Made by a program: the position numbers and the translations under genes | Shown: piece by piece, positions 43,994 to 52,720 of the stretch | Layout of the letters: each line of letters begins with the position of its first letter | How positions within the stretch are numbered: the first letter of the stretch is position 1 | Origin: Arthrobacter sp. NIO-1057 | Lineage (GTDB): Bacteria; Actinomycetota; Actinomycetes; Actinomycetales; Micrococcaceae | NCBI RefSeq assembly: GCF_900094805.1 | Contig: NZ_FMAT01000001.1 | Location: 186,001-250,000 of the forward strand | Reading direction: 5' to 3' | DNA length: 64,000 nt | The notes under the pieces: model-generated | Seen by the model: only the letters and a program-made list of their open reading frames with translations | What the model was told of the DNA's origin: nothing | Databases searched by the model: none

Positions 43994-44043
43994 AAGTAAC
44001 CGGCCGTGGAAAGAACGTAAGTTCTTTCCACGGCCGGTTACTT
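43994..44043. terminator. Bidirectional terminator between metG and the two-component system
   Basis: A perfect 23-bp stem: 43994-44016 (AAGTAACCGGCCGTGGAAAG at its start) pairs with 44021-44043, loop GTAA, with A-rich and T-rich flanks on either side. It serves both convergent genes. Confidence 0.92.
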
Positions 44044-44072
44044 TATTTCTTTCGAGTTGGAGAGCGGTATTT

Positions 44073-44765
44073 TTAGGCGCTGACAACTCCGGTTTGATAA
44101 GCGATGACCACAGCCTGAACACGATCACGAGCGTCCAATTTTGCCAGAATATGACCCACGTGAGTTTTGACCGTAGCTTCTGAGAGGAACAATTCCTCGG
44201 CAATTTCAGGATTAGATCTGCCCAAAGCGATCAGTCCAAAAACTTCGCGCTCCCGTCGAGTCAGTGAATCAACAAGGTCTGAAAGTAGCTCGTTACCTTG
44301 TGCGCTTTGCTTCTTCAGCAGGGGCGCCATATGGTCCAAGAGGCGACGAGTGGTGGACGGCGCGATGACAGCGTCACCGCGGTTCACTGTGCGAATGGAG
44401 TCCAAAAGTTCTTCTGGTGGCGCATCTTTAAGAAGGAAGCCACTGGCTCCGGCCTGAATCGCACTTAACGCGTATTCGTCCATGTCGAATGTGGTCAGCA
44501 CTATAACCTTGGGACCTTCGGCGGCGGTTTTTGTAGGATCGAGGAGGCGCTCAGTAGCTTCAATGCCATCCATCTCCGGCATGCGGACGTCCATTAAGAT
44601 GACATCTGCCTGGTTCATCAGGGGAGTGGCGATGGCTTCTCGTCCGTTGCTAGCCTCAACAATCACATTCATATCATCTTGTGAATTGATCAGCATTCGA
44701 AAGCCACTGCGTACCAGTAACTGGTCATCCACCAAGGCGACCTTAATGGCGTTGTTGTTATCCAT
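44073..44765 (-). CDS. NarL/LuxR-family response regulator
   Basis: 230 residues. Receiver domain: VALVDDQLLVRSGF with the acidic pair, VILMDVRMPEMDG with the phospho-Asp, VIVLTTFDMDEYA and the conserved Lys in FLLKDAPPEEL. C-terminal LuxR-type helix-turn-helix: LTRREREVFGLIALGRSNPEIAEEL and TVKTHVGHILAKL. Start at ATG 44765 (MDNNNAIKV), which follows the kinase stop by 8 bases; a longer frame runs back into the kinase gene. It partners the upstream kinase. Targets unknown. Confidence 0.93.
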   Translation of the reverse strand: MDNNNAIKVALVDDQLLVRSGFRMLINSQDDMNVIVEASNGREAIATPLMNQADVILMDVRMPEMDGIEATERLLDPTKTAAEGPKVIVLTTFDMDEYALSAIQAGASGFLLKDAPPEELLDSIRTVNRGDAVIAPSTTRRLLDHMAPLLKKQSAQGNELLSDLVDSLTRREREVFGLIALGRSNPEIAEELFLSEATVKTHVGHILAKLDARDRVQAVVIAYQTGVVSA

Positions 44766-44773
44766 GTGTGTTG

Positions 44774-46006
44774 TTAGTCCTCGGAATATGGAATGAAAAC
44801 GGTAACGGCAAATCCGCCGGATGCTTGAGGGCCAGCACTGCATGTTCCCTCATATAAGGCTACGCGCTCTTGCATGCCTAAAAGTCCTTGACCCGCGCCC
44901 TCCAGTTTGATCGCTCCTGCGCCTCGACCATCATCCTTGATATTTAGCTCCAAGCCACGGTAGGTCCATTCCAGGACGATCTCTGCTATAGCTTTGGAGC
45001 CGGCGTGCTTCAAAACATTGGTCAGTGACTCTTGAACACAGCGATAAGCTGTTAGCTCTGCACCGGCAGGCAATTCCTTACGTGGCGTACCGAGAGTTTG
45101 GAGAGTCACTTCCAAACCTGAGTTTTGAGCAATCTCAATGAGGTCCGGGACATCGTAGAGCCCTGGAAGAGGTCTGTTCTGGAGTTCTTCGTCTTTACGA
45201 AGAACTCCAAGCAGACGGCGCATCTCACGCAATGATGCACGCCCGGTGTCGGAAACCGTTTTGAGGGTATCAATGGCTATTTGGGGATCTTTGACTGCTG
45301 CATAACGAGCGCCGTTGGCCTGCGTGATGATCACGGATAGGGAGTGAGCAACAATGTCATGCATTTCGCGGGCAATATGGTTACGTTCATCGGATGCAGC
45401 GAGCGCTCGTTCCATCACGCGTTCTTGTTCGAGGCGTTCTGCGTGATCCTTTAGAGATTTCATGGCAAGCCGACGAGTGCGCGCCAAGTCGCCGAAAGTC
45501 CACGAAACCGTCACTAGAAGGGCCAGTCCCATGAATGAAATGAACATATTGAAAGTCATTGACGGCGTTGGATCCGCAGTATCCGTGTAGGGATTAAACA
45601 TCTTGAATGTTGCCAGCACTGCTCCGAATAACCCGAGGCCAAGAGTACTGAAGGATTGCCAGCGTTTACCGTAGACGGCCATCGTATAGACCATGATGGG
45701 AACCGAGAACTGCGAAGGTAGTATCAGGCCGTCGAATCCGAGCTGCAGGATATGCCCGAAGGCAACGACTAGTGTTACCGCCCAAGGATATTGCCGTCGT
45801 ACCATGAGCGGGACCGATTGCAACAGAGCGATTGCAAAAATTGAGAATACTGCACTACCTGACATCATGCCTGCAAACCCGAGGGTTCCGGGGACGCAGA
45901 TCAAGGTATAAACCAGGCCTGTAATGAAGTCTATTCTTCGTGGATTCGCTCGGATCCAACCGTCAATTCGACGGTGGGGGTTAGCAAAAATCAATGCTTC
46001 CTTCAC
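44774..46006 (-). CDS. Two-component sensor histidine kinase (HisKA_3 type)
   Basis: 410 residues. The N-terminal 170 residues hold five or so membrane helices (FITGLVYTLICVPGTLGFAG, VFSIFAIALLQSVPLM and others) without a large outside loop, so it probably senses a membrane or internal signal. The phosphoacceptor motif is RNHIAREMHDIVAHSLSV, and the ATP-binding domain shows DDGRGAG and GQGLLGMQERVALYEG. It is the DesK/NarX type often seen in actinobacteria. It is translated just before its response regulator and is divergent from leuB, sharing the 182-base promoter region. Confidence 0.92.
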   Translation of the reverse strand: MKEALIFANPHRRIDGWIRANPRRIDFITGLVYTLICVPGTLGFAGMMSGSAVFSIFAIALLQSVPLMVRRQYPWAVTLVVAFGHILQLGFDGLILPSQFSVPIMVYTMAVYGKRWQSFSTLGLGLFGAVLATFKMFNPYTDTADPTPSMTFNMFISFMGLALLVTVSWTFGDLARTRRLAMKSLKDHAERLEQERVMERALAASDERNHIAREMHDIVAHSLSVIITQANGARYAAVKDPQIAIDTLKTVSDTGRASLREMRRLLGVLRKDEELQNRPLPGLYDVPDLIEIAQNSGLEVTLQTLGTPRKELPAGAELTAYRCVQESLTNVLKHAGSKAIAEIVLEWTYRGLELNIKDDGRGAGAIKLEGAGQGLLGMQERVALYEGTCSAGPQASGGFAVTVFIPYSED

Positions 46007-46132
46007 TTCCGTGATACTTGCTCCGGACTATTAGCGCCTTAGTAGGAAGGTCCGGAATATCTAGAATATCGACTCCAAGCAACGGTGCACCTCATGCCCA
46101 GGTTTGAAGTCTGAAGCGCACAAAGACACATT

Positions 46133-46157
46133 TCTCAATATGTGAGACAGACTCTCA
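46133..46157. promoter_or_regulatory. Candidate LtbR-type operator and promoter region upstream of leuB
   Basis: TCTCA-ATATG-TGAGA (46133-46147) followed by another five bases and TCTCA (46153-46157) gives alternating half-sites at a fixed 10-base pitch. The same TCTCA-N5-TGAGA arrangement lies at 57922-57936 in the ltbR promoter. TAAAGT (46177-46182) is a plausible leuB -10 box, seven bases before its ATG, and the site ends about where the -35 would be. Regulator identity is inferred. Confidence 0.55.
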
Positions 46158-46188
46158 TATGTTGGACTTTCGTCGCTAAAGTTAAAGC

Positions 46189-47247
46189 ATGGCAAATGAA
46201 ATTGATATTGCGGTCATTCCAGGCGACGGTATTGGCCCCGAAGTTGTAACTGAAGCGGTCAAGGTACTGAACTACGTCACCAACGGTGGCAAGCAAGAAA
46301 TCAAGCTCACTTACTACAAGCTTGGTGCTGAACACTGGTTGAAAACTGGCGAAACCTTGCCGGACGAAACCTTGGCCAAGATCAAGCAGCATGACGCAAT
46401 TCTCTTCGGTGCCGTGGGCGCCGCACCGGGCGACACTCGTATCCCGTCAGGCATCATTGAGCGCGAATTGCTTTTGAAGCTGCGCTTCTCTTTGGATCAC
46501 TTCGTCAACCTGCGCCCATCGAAGCTCTACCCGGGCATTGAAAGCCCACTGTCCAACCCGGGCGACATTGACTTCATCGTGGTGCGTGAAGGCACCGAGG
46601 GTCCATATGTCGGTAACGGCGGATCCGTACGAACTGGCACCGCACATGAAATCGCAACCGAAGTGTCGGTCAATACCGCCTATGGCGTTGAGCGCGTTGT
46701 CCGTGACGCATTCCGCCGCGCCTCGGAACGTGACCGTAAGCATGTCACCCTGGTGCACAAGCACAACGTGTTGGTTCATGCTGGCCACCTATGGAAGCGC
46801 ACCGTCGAAGCGGTCGCAGCAGAGTACCCAGAGGTAACCCACGATTACCTGCACGTCGATGCGGCAACGATTTTCCTGACGACTGATCCATCACGTTTTG
46901 ATGTCATCGTGACTGACAACCTCTTTGGTGACATTCTCACCGACCAAGCTGGTGCTATTACCGGTGGCATTGGATTGGCGGCGAGTGGCAACATCAACAT
47001 GGACCGTACCTACCCATCGATGTTTGAGCCGGTACATGGCTCTGCACCTGATATTGCCGGGCAACAAAAGGCAGACCCAACTGCGGCCATCCTCTCCGTT
47101 GCCTTGATGCTGGATCATCTCGGATTGTCAGAAGAAGCACGCTCTGTTGAGCAAGCTGTTGAAAAAGAGATCACTTCACGTCAAGAATTGACCGATAATC
47201 GCACCACGAGTGAAATCGGCGATGCAATTGTCGCTTTACTGGCATAA
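46189..47247 (+). CDS. leuB: 3-isopropylmalate dehydrogenase
   Basis: 352 residues. It oxidatively decarboxylates 3-isopropylmalate to 2-oxoisocaproate in leucine synthesis. [20 protein letters not shown] at the start, [15 protein letters not shown] (substrate loop), [20 protein letters not shown] (Mg-binding Asp residues) and [11 protein letters not shown] (NAD binding) are all present. There is no strong ribosome binding site and a -10-like box ends seven bases upstream, so the transcript may be leaderless. The operator-like repeat upstream links it to leuCD and ltbR. Followed by a terminator and ilvE. Confidence 0.96.
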   Translation: MANEIDIAVIPGDGIGPEVVTEAVKVLNYVTNGGKQEIKLTYYKLGAEHWLKTGETLPDETLAKIKQHDAILFGAVGAAPGDTRIPSGIIERELLLKLRFSLDHFVNLRPSKLYPGIESPLSNPGDIDFIVVREGTEGPYVGNGGSVRTGTAHEIATEVSVNTAYGVERVVRDAFRRASERDRKHVTLVHKHNVLVHAGHLWKRTVEAVAAEYPEVTHDYLHVDAATIFLTTDPSRFDVIVTDNLFGDILTDQAGAITGGIGLAASGNINMDRTYPSMFEPVHGSAPDIAGQQKADPTAAILSVALMLDHLGLSEEARSVEQAVEKEITSRQELTDNRTTSEIGDAIVALLA

Positions 47248-47295
47248 GCTGAAAGTGACGTTTCTGATTAGTTGTTAATCGGAAGCCATTCCACG

Positions 47296-47337
47296 AACGG
47301 ATGTTCCGCATTGGCGTGGAGCATCCGTTCTTTGTTT
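47296..47337 (+). terminator. Intrinsic terminator after leuB
   Basis: AACGGATGTTCC (47296-47307) pairs with GGAGCATCCGTT (47318-47329) with one bulge on each side, followed by CTTTGTTT. It lies between leuB and ilvE, so the two are probably separate or only partly co-transcribed. Confidence 0.75.
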
Positions 47338-47361
47338 ATTGAGCTAGGAAGTCCAAGGTAG

Positions 47362-48456
47362 ATGGAATTCACCGAAAATCTTTCAACAAGTCGCAAGAGC
47401 GACCAAGAGCGCGCCAGCGTTTTGGCCAACCCTGGTTTCGGGGACTTCTTTACTGACCACACCGCTGTCGTTGACTGGACCGCCAATGAAGGTGGGCATG
47501 GCGGACAATGGCACGATGCCCGAATTGAGCCTTACGGTCCCATCGCGATGGACCCAGCAGCTTCGGTGTTGCACTACGGCCAGGAAATCTTTGAAGGCCT
47601 TAAAGCCTACCGTCACGCCGATGGCTCAGTATGGTCCTTCCGTCCACGTGCCAACGCAGCCCGCTTGAACAAGTCTGCGCAGCGGTTGGCGTTGCCACAG
47701 CTGAACGAAGAAGTATTTGTCGAGTCCCTGAAAAAGCTTGTTGCCACTGATATTGACTGGGTTCCAATTGGTGATGGTGAAGCGTTATATCTGCGCCCAT
47801 TCATGATTGCTACCGAAGCATTCCTTGGAGTGCGTGCAGCCCGTGAAGTATCCTTCCGAGTCATTGCATCGCCAGCCGGAAACTACTTCGGTGGAGAACT
47901 CAAGCCAGTAGCAATTTGGGTTTCAAAGAACTACGCACGTGCAGGTCGCGGCGGTACCGGTTCAGCCAAGTGTGGTGGCAACTACGCCGCATCACTGGTT
48001 GCACAGTTGGAAGCAGAAGAAAACGGCTGCAAGCAGGTTCTCTTCCTTGATTCCTTCAATGACAACGCGGTTGAAGAGCTTGGCGGTATGAATGTTTTCT
48101 TTGTTACCAAGGACAACAAGTTAGTGACTCCAGCTTTGACCGGCACCATCTTGGAAGGCGTTACGCGTTCATCCGTGATTCAGTTGGCCAAGGACCGTGG
48201 CATCGAAGTAGAAGAACGCAAGATTACCCTTGACGAGTGGCGTGAGGGTATTGCTTCGGGCGAGATCACTGAAGTATTTGCCTGCGGTACCGCTGCAGTC
48301 ATCACGCCAATTGGTGTTCTGAAGAACGGTGAAGAACTCATCGGTGACGAGAACGCACCAGCGGGTGAAGTCACCATGTCTATCCGTGAAGAACTTCTTG
48401 GGATCCAGTTGGGTACCGTTGAAGATCGACACGGCTGGTTGGAACGTCTGGCTTAG
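47362..48456 (+). CDS. ilvE: Branched-chain amino acid aminotransferase
   Basis: 364 residues, fold-type IV PLP enzyme. It interconverts leucine, isoleucine and valine with their 2-oxoacids. HYGQEIFEGLKAYRHADGSV holds the early substrate residues; SAKCGGNYAASLVAQ carries the PLP lysine; ELGGMNVFFV and FACGTAAVITPIG are also typical. The ATG has a modest upstream AAGTCCAAGG. It sits next to leuB, whose product it can aminate, but it has its own terminator and no TCTCA-type operator upstream. Confidence 0.95.
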   Translation: MEFTENLSTSRKSDQERASVLANPGFGDFFTDHTAVVDWTANEGGHGGQWHDARIEPYGPIAMDPAASVLHYGQEIFEGLKAYRHADGSVWSFRPRANAARLNKSAQRLALPQLNEEVFVESLKKLVATDIDWVPIGDGEALYLRPFMIATEAFLGVRAAREVSFRVIASPAGNYFGGELKPVAIWVSKNYARAGRGGTGSAKCGGNYAASLVAQLEAEENGCKQVLFLDSFNDNAVEELGGMNVFFVTKDNKLVTPALTGTILEGVTRSSVIQLAKDRGIEVEERKITLDEWREGIASGEITEVFACGTAAVITPIGVLKNGEELIGDENAPAGEVTMSIREELLGIQLGTVEDRHGWLERLA

Positions 48457-48474
48457 ACAGTAAAGTCTGCGACT

Positions 48475-48513
48475 ACGATGGTCTCGGGGCTAAAGTCCTG
48501 AGGCCATCGTTTT
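48475..48513 (+). terminator. Intrinsic terminator after ilvE
   Basis: ACGATGG (48475-48481) pairs with CCATCGT (48504-48510), with further pairing inside, followed by TTTT. It ends 18 bases before the galE ATG. Confidence 0.8.
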
Positions 48514-48530
48514 ATGTGAAAAGGAATGAA

Positions 48531-49640
48531 ATGCACGTACTGGTAACTGGCGGTGCAGGGTACATAGGTTCACACACCGTTCTCCAACTGCTTCAAGACG
48601 GCCATGAAGTAACGATTTTGGATAACTTCAGTAACTCATCGCCTGAAGCCGTTCGTAGGGTCAATGCCCTATCCAGTAGCAAGGCCAAACTACTTAAAGT
48701 TGATTTGTTGGATGAGGAATTACTTAAAGAAACTCTAACGACAGTCAAGCCTGATGCAGTCATTCACTTTGCCGGTCTGAAATCCGTCGGAGAGTCGGTC
48801 TCGCAACCACTAAAGTACTACCGAAACAATGTCACCGGAACATTGAACTTGTTGGATGCAATGGACAGCGCACAATGCCATACTTTGGTTTTCAGTTCCT
48901 CCGCTACCGTCTACGGAGAATCGACGGCCCTGCCGTTGCTAGAGCGCACACCACGAAGTGCTACTAATCCCTACGGTCGCACCAAACTCCACATTGAAGA
49001 AATGCTTGAAGAGCTCGGCGCGTCAGACGCACGATGGTCAATTGCTAATCTTCGTTATTTCAATCCTGTCGGAGCCCACGAATCAGGCGCAATTGGGGAG
49101 GACCCGCAGGGGATTCCTAATAACCTCATGCCCTATGTAGCGCAGGTAGCGATCGGACGACGGGACAAGGTTGGCGTATTTGGTGGCGACTATTCAACGC
49201 CAGACGGCACCGGTGTACGAGACTACATCCACGTTGAGGACCTTGCTGCTGGCCACCTGGCAGCCTTGGAATACTTGAAGGATTCATCGGGCGTGCACGT
49301 CTGGAACTTAGGCACGGGCACGGGCGCCAGTGTGCTGGAAGTAATTGAGGCTTTCCGACGCGTCTCCGGGCAACCGGTACCTTATGAAATCGTTGAACGT
49401 CGTCCAGGCGATGTTGCTGAGAGCTATGCAAATCCAGAGAAAGCTCGCTTGGAACTCGGCTGGAAAGCCGAGCGTGGGCTAGAGCAGATGGTTGAAGACA
49501 TGTGGCGCTGGCAGGAACAGAATCCTCGCGGTTTTGAATCCGGTGATCTGCTTGAACTTTCCGACGATGAACTAGCGGAGCATTTAAAGCCGTACCTGGT
49601 GACCCGAAAAGAAGATGGTCCACGAGGGGATATAGACTAA
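48531..49640 (+). CDS. galE: UDP-glucose 4-epimerase
   Basis: 369 residues. It interconverts UDP-glucose and UDP-galactose with bound NAD and so can feed the glycopolymer locus. MHVLVTGGAGYIGSHTVLQL is the NAD-binding motif; FSSSATVYG gives the catalytic Ser/Thr, NPYGRTKLHIE the YxxxK pair, and YFNPVGAHESG and DYIHVEDLAAGH follow. The start is ATG 48531, five bases after AAGGA; a longer frame begins at GTG 48516. A C-terminal tail of about 35 residues (LLELSDDELAEHL) exceeds the usual length. It precedes the FAH-family gene by 5 bases. Confidence 0.95.
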   Translation: MHVLVTGGAGYIGSHTVLQLLQDGHEVTILDNFSNSSPEAVRRVNALSSSKAKLLKVDLLDEELLKETLTTVKPDAVIHFAGLKSVGESVSQPLKYYRNNVTGTLNLLDAMDSAQCHTLVFSSSATVYGESTALPLLERTPRSATNPYGRTKLHIEEMLEELGASDARWSIANLRYFNPVGAHESGAIGEDPQGIPNNLMPYVAQVAIGRRDKVGVFGGDYSTPDGTGVRDYIHVEDLAAGHLAALEYLKDSSGVHVWNLGTGTGASVLEVIEAFRRVSGQPVPYEIVERRPGDVAESYANPEKARLELGWKAERGLEQMVEDMWRWQEQNPRGFESGDLLELSDDELAEHLKPYLVTRKEDGPRGDID

Positions 49641-49645
49641 TAACC

Positions 49646-50410
49646 ATGCGTATCGCAAGATTTGTTGTAGACAGTGACCCGCTCTATGGAGTCGTGGATG
49701 GCAATGACATCCATGTACTTGCGGGAGACCCATTCTTCCAAGGAATTAAAACTACCGGAGCAACACACAGCCTGGACGATGTTCGTTTGGTCGCGCCGAT
49801 CATTCCACGTTCGAAGGTCGTTGGTTTCGGACGTACCTACCGCGAACACGCTAAGGAACTTGGCAATGAGGTCCCTCAAGAACCAATTATGTTCTTGAAG
49901 CCAAACACTGCAGTAGTAGGCCACGGGGATCCTGTGACCTTGCCAGCGTTCTCTGACGAAGTTTCCTTCGAAGGTGAACTCGCAGTAGTTATCGGACGGA
50001 TCTGCAAGGACGTACCGGCCGATAAGGCGCAGGACGTGATCTTTGGCTACACCGTGGCTAATGACCTAACCGCGCGTGACGCGCAGCGTAAAGACCCTCA
50101 GTGGGCTCGTGCCAAGGGCTTCGATGGGTCTTGCCCGCTGGGTCCGTGGATTGAAACTGAATTGGCTGATCCAGATGACGTTGGCATTGTCACTCGTGTT
50201 AACGGCGAAATCCGTCAGGACGGGTCGACCAGTGAAATGATTTGGCCAGTAAATGAACTGGTAGCGCGAGCATCAGAAGCGTTCACACTTCTTCCTGGCG
50301 ATGTCATCATGACTGGAACACCTGCGGGCGTTGGATTGGTTAATGCCGGCGATGTCGTTGAAATTGATCTCGAGGGCATCGGATCATTGCGTAGCGTTTT
50401 CCGTCGTTAG
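49646..50410 (+). CDS. Fumarylacetoacetate hydrolase family enzyme
   Basis: 254 residues. FAH-type fold: VGFGRTYREHAKELG, SFEGELAVVIGRICKDVP (metal-binding Glu), ANDLTARDAQRKDPQWARAKG, PLGPWI and IMTGTPAGVGLVNAGDVVEI. Members hydrolyse or decarboxylate acyl-pyruvates and 2-hydroxyhepta-2,4-diene-1,7-dioate-like compounds; the true substrate here is not clear. ATG lies 5 bases after galE, so they are likely co-transcribed. Ends at a long hairpin. Confidence 0.9.
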   Translation: MRIARFVVDSDPLYGVVDGNDIHVLAGDPFFQGIKTTGATHSLDDVRLVAPIIPRSKVVGFGRTYREHAKELGNEVPQEPIMFLKPNTAVVGHGDPVTLPAFSDEVSFEGELAVVIGRICKDVPADKAQDVIFGYTVANDLTARDAQRKDPQWARAKGFDGSCPLGPWIETELADPDDVGIVTRVNGEIRQDGSTSEMIWPVNELVARASEAFTLLPGDVIMTGTPAGVGLVNAGDVVEIDLEGIGSLRSVFRR

Positions 50411-50478
50411 TTTCTGATGGTTAGTCATTAGATGAAACAATAATTACCACCACCAACTTGCCATCATCATTTTGGTGG

Positions 50479-50528
50479 AACCGCACTGGCTCTCGATCAT
50501 TTATGTGATCGGGAGCCTTGCGGTTTAA
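50479..50528 (+). terminator. Intrinsic terminator after the FAH-family gene
   Basis: AACCGCA (50479-50485) and TCTCGATCA pair with TGATCGGGAG and GCGGTTT (50520-50526), giving a long stem with a short T-tract. Confidence 0.85.
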
Positions 50529-50567
50529 ATGCAACTTTCGCCGTTGAAGGCATAGAATGAAAACATC

Positions 50568-52073
50568 ATGACTGATCTATCGCTGATTCCTGTAGTAACC
50601 GAAGACACCCCGGTTCGCGTCCGCTTCTGCCCATCACCCACTGGTACGCCTCACGTTGGCTTGATCCGTACGGCCCTGTTCAACTGGGCCTACGCACGTC
50701 ACACCGGCGGCAAGATGATTTTCCGTATCGAAGATACCGATGCGAAGCGTGACTCGGAAGAAAGCTACAACCAGGTTCTTGACGCCTTGGGCTGGCTGGG
50801 CATCGACTGGGACGAGGGCGTAAACGTCGGGGGACCGCACGAGCCTTACCGTCAGTCTCAGCGAGGCGAAATCTACCAAGACGTCATTGCCAAGCTTCGC
50901 GAAGCCGGTCACCTGTACGAGTCATACTCGACTCCAGAGGAAATCGAAGCGCGCCACAAGGCTGCGGGACGAGATCCAAAACTTGGATACGACAACTATG
51001 ACCGTGAACTGACCGATGAGCAGAAGGCCTCGTTCAAGGCAGAGGGCCGTGAGCCAGTTCTGCGCGTACGCATGCCAGATCACGACGTCACTTTCAATGA
51101 CTTAGTACGTGGAGAAATCACGTTCAAGGCGGGCAGCGTCCCGGACTACGTTGTTGTTCGCGCTAACGGCCAGCCACTGTACACGCTGGTTAACCCGGTG
51201 GATGATGCTCTGATGGGAATCACTCACGTACTTCGTGGTGAAGACCTGCTGTCCTCGACTCCTCGTCAGGTTGTGCTGTATGCACTGCTCTATGACATCG
51301 GTGTTGCGAAGTACATGCCTCGTTTCGGCCACCTCCCATACGTCATGGGCCAGGGGAACAAGAAGCTTTCCAAGCGAGATCCAGAGTCAAGCTTGTTCCT
51401 GCACCGCGACAACGGGTTCATCCCGGAGGGCCTGCTCAACTACTTGGCACTGCTGGGTTGGTCCCTGAGCGCCGATGAAGACATCTTCACCAGCGAGCAG
51501 CTCGTTGAGGCCTTTGACGTTACCGATGTTCTGTCTAACCCAGCGCGCTTCGACGTCAAGAAGGCAGAAGCCATCAATGGCACACACGTGCGCATGTTGG
51601 AGCCACAAGACTTCCGAGACCGTCTGGTTCCTTACCTTCAGGCTGCAGGGCTTGTTGGCGCAGAACTAACTGCCCGCGAAAATGAAATCCTTGATCAGGC
51701 GGCTCCTTTGGTTCAGGAACGCATCGCGCTCTTGGGTGAAGCCACGGACATGCTTGAGTTCCTGTTCAAGACTGATGATGAAATTGTCATCGCTGACAAC
51801 GCACTGAAGGGCATGCCTGCAAACCTTGTTGAGGTTGTTGATGCTTCCGTCGAGGCCCTGGAAGCACTGACGGAATGGAACGCTGAGACTATCCAGGGCG
51901 CACTGCGTACCAAGCTGGTTGATGAATTGGCGCTGAAGCCACGTCAGGCCTTCGGTCCAGCTCGTGTCGCTATCTCGGGTAAGCGAGTTTCACCACCGCT
52001 CTTCGAATCCATGGAAATCTTGGGACGCGATTCAAGCTTGAACCGTCTGCGCGCATTTGGGGCGTCGCGGTAG
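50568..52073 (+). CDS. gltX: Glutamyl-tRNA synthetase
   Basis: 501 residues. Class Ib synthetase: the HIGH-type motif is [19 protein letters not shown], followed by [15 protein letters not shown] and the KMSKS-type motif [10 protein letters not shown]. Actinobacteria usually charge both tRNA-Glu and tRNA-Gln with glutamate and convert the latter with GatCAB, so this enzyme is probably non-discriminating; both tRNA genes follow closely. The ribosome binding site is weak. It ends at a near-perfect hairpin. Confidence 0.96.
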   Translation: MTDLSLIPVVTEDTPVRVRFCPSPTGTPHVGLIRTALFNWAYARHTGGKMIFRIEDTDAKRDSEESYNQVLDALGWLGIDWDEGVNVGGPHEPYRQSQRGEIYQDVIAKLREAGHLYESYSTPEEIEARHKAAGRDPKLGYDNYDRELTDEQKASFKAEGREPVLRVRMPDHDVTFNDLVRGEITFKAGSVPDYVVVRANGQPLYTLVNPVDDALMGITHVLRGEDLLSSTPRQVVLYALLYDIGVAKYMPRFGHLPYVMGQGNKKLSKRDPESSLFLHRDNGFIPEGLLNYLALLGWSLSADEDIFTSEQLVEAFDVTDVLSNPARFDVKKAEAINGTHVRMLEPQDFRDRLVPYLQAAGLVGAELTARENEILDQAAPLVQERIALLGEATDMLEFLFKTDDEIVIADNALKGMPANLVEVVDASVEALEALTEWNAETIQGALRTKLVDELALKPRQAFGPARVAISGKRVSPPLFESMEILGRDSSLNRLRAFGASR

Positions 52074-52102
52074 GCTTCTTCCTCTAACGGGAAGATGTGA
52101 TC

Positions 52103-52156
52103 AAAACACCTTGGGTCAGAACAACTTCAGTAGTTGTTCTGACCCAAGGTGTTTTT
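52103..52156 (+). terminator. Intrinsic terminator after gltX
   Basis: A 22-bp stem: 52105-52126 (AACACCTTGGG at its start) pairs with 52132-52153, followed by TTTTT. Confidence 0.93.
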
Positions 52157-52437
52157 GCGTTCCTAGCCAACTTTTCTTGATCATGAAGCAGTATGTGAAT
52201 CCGAGTTTTGGAAAATATTATGGAAGTGGGTCACTTCACACGGGTTTTTCTTCGGGATTTTGCTCCTTCTATTAGCTTCAGGCTCCGTGTATTAGCGGTT
52301 TCCCGCGGTTCTTTGATGCTTCCTCAGATCATTCCCTCGATTTGTGTACTTGATTCTTGGCAGGTATAGTTTTATCTCGTGCTACGGGAGTGGCCGGGAA
52401 TAATGTTTGACAGTATTTCTAAAACCCCAAGTCACAT
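52157..52437. promoter_or_regulatory. Non-coding region ahead of the tRNA genes
   Basis: 281 bases without a gene; T-rich. It must hold the tRNA promoter. TTGATT (52350) and TATAGT (about 52365) are seen but their spacing is short, so no promoter is assigned with confidence. Confidence 0.3.
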
Positions 52438-52509
52438 TGGGATATGGTGTAATTGGCAACACAACGGTTTCTGGTTCCGTCATTCTAGGTTCGAGTCCTG
52501 GTATCCCAG
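52438..52509 (+). tRNA. tRNA-Gln (anticodon CUG)
   Basis: 72 bases fold as a cloverleaf: acceptor TGGGATA with TATCCCA, D stem GTG/CAC, anticodon stem ACGGT/TCCGT with loop TTCTGGT (anticodon CTG), T stem CTAGG/CCTGG with loop TTCGAGT, discriminator G. CCA is not encoded. The U1-A72-type first pair fits bacterial tRNA-Gln. Confidence 0.95.
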
Positions 52510-52555
52510 CGCTTCATCGGAGTGATCCGGTGAGTCAAGGTAAAACTTGACGTAC

Positions 52556-52628
52556 GGCCCCATCGTATAGCGGCCTAGTACTCCGCCCTCTCACGGCGGC
52601 AACACGGGTTCGAATCCCGTTGGGGTCA
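52556..52628 (+). tRNA. tRNA-Glu (anticodon CUC)
   Basis: 73 bases: acceptor GGCCCCA with TGGGGTC, anticodon stem CCGCC/GGCGG with loop CTCTCAC (anticodon CTC), T stem ACGGG/CCCGT with loop TTCGAAT, discriminator A. The next bases are CCA, so the 3' end may be encoded. It lies 46 bases after tRNA-Gln. Confidence 0.96.
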
Positions 52629-52635
52629 CCACATA

Positions 52636-52664
52636 AAAACCACGGAGAAATCCGTGGTTTTTTT
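52636..52664 (+). terminator. Intrinsic terminator after the tRNA genes
   Basis: AAAACCACGGA (52636-52646) pairs with TCCGTGGTTTT (52651-52661), 4-base loop, then TTT. Confidence 0.92.
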
Positions 52665-52720
52665 CATTCTCTAGAAAATGTGCTTTGAGTACCCAGCAAT
52701 CACCGTTGTCATAAGGCAAG

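Noticed and set aside
49126-49647. Open frame of 173 codons opposite galE
   Set aside because: Shadow of galE, with an arginine- and proline-rich sequence and no start signal.
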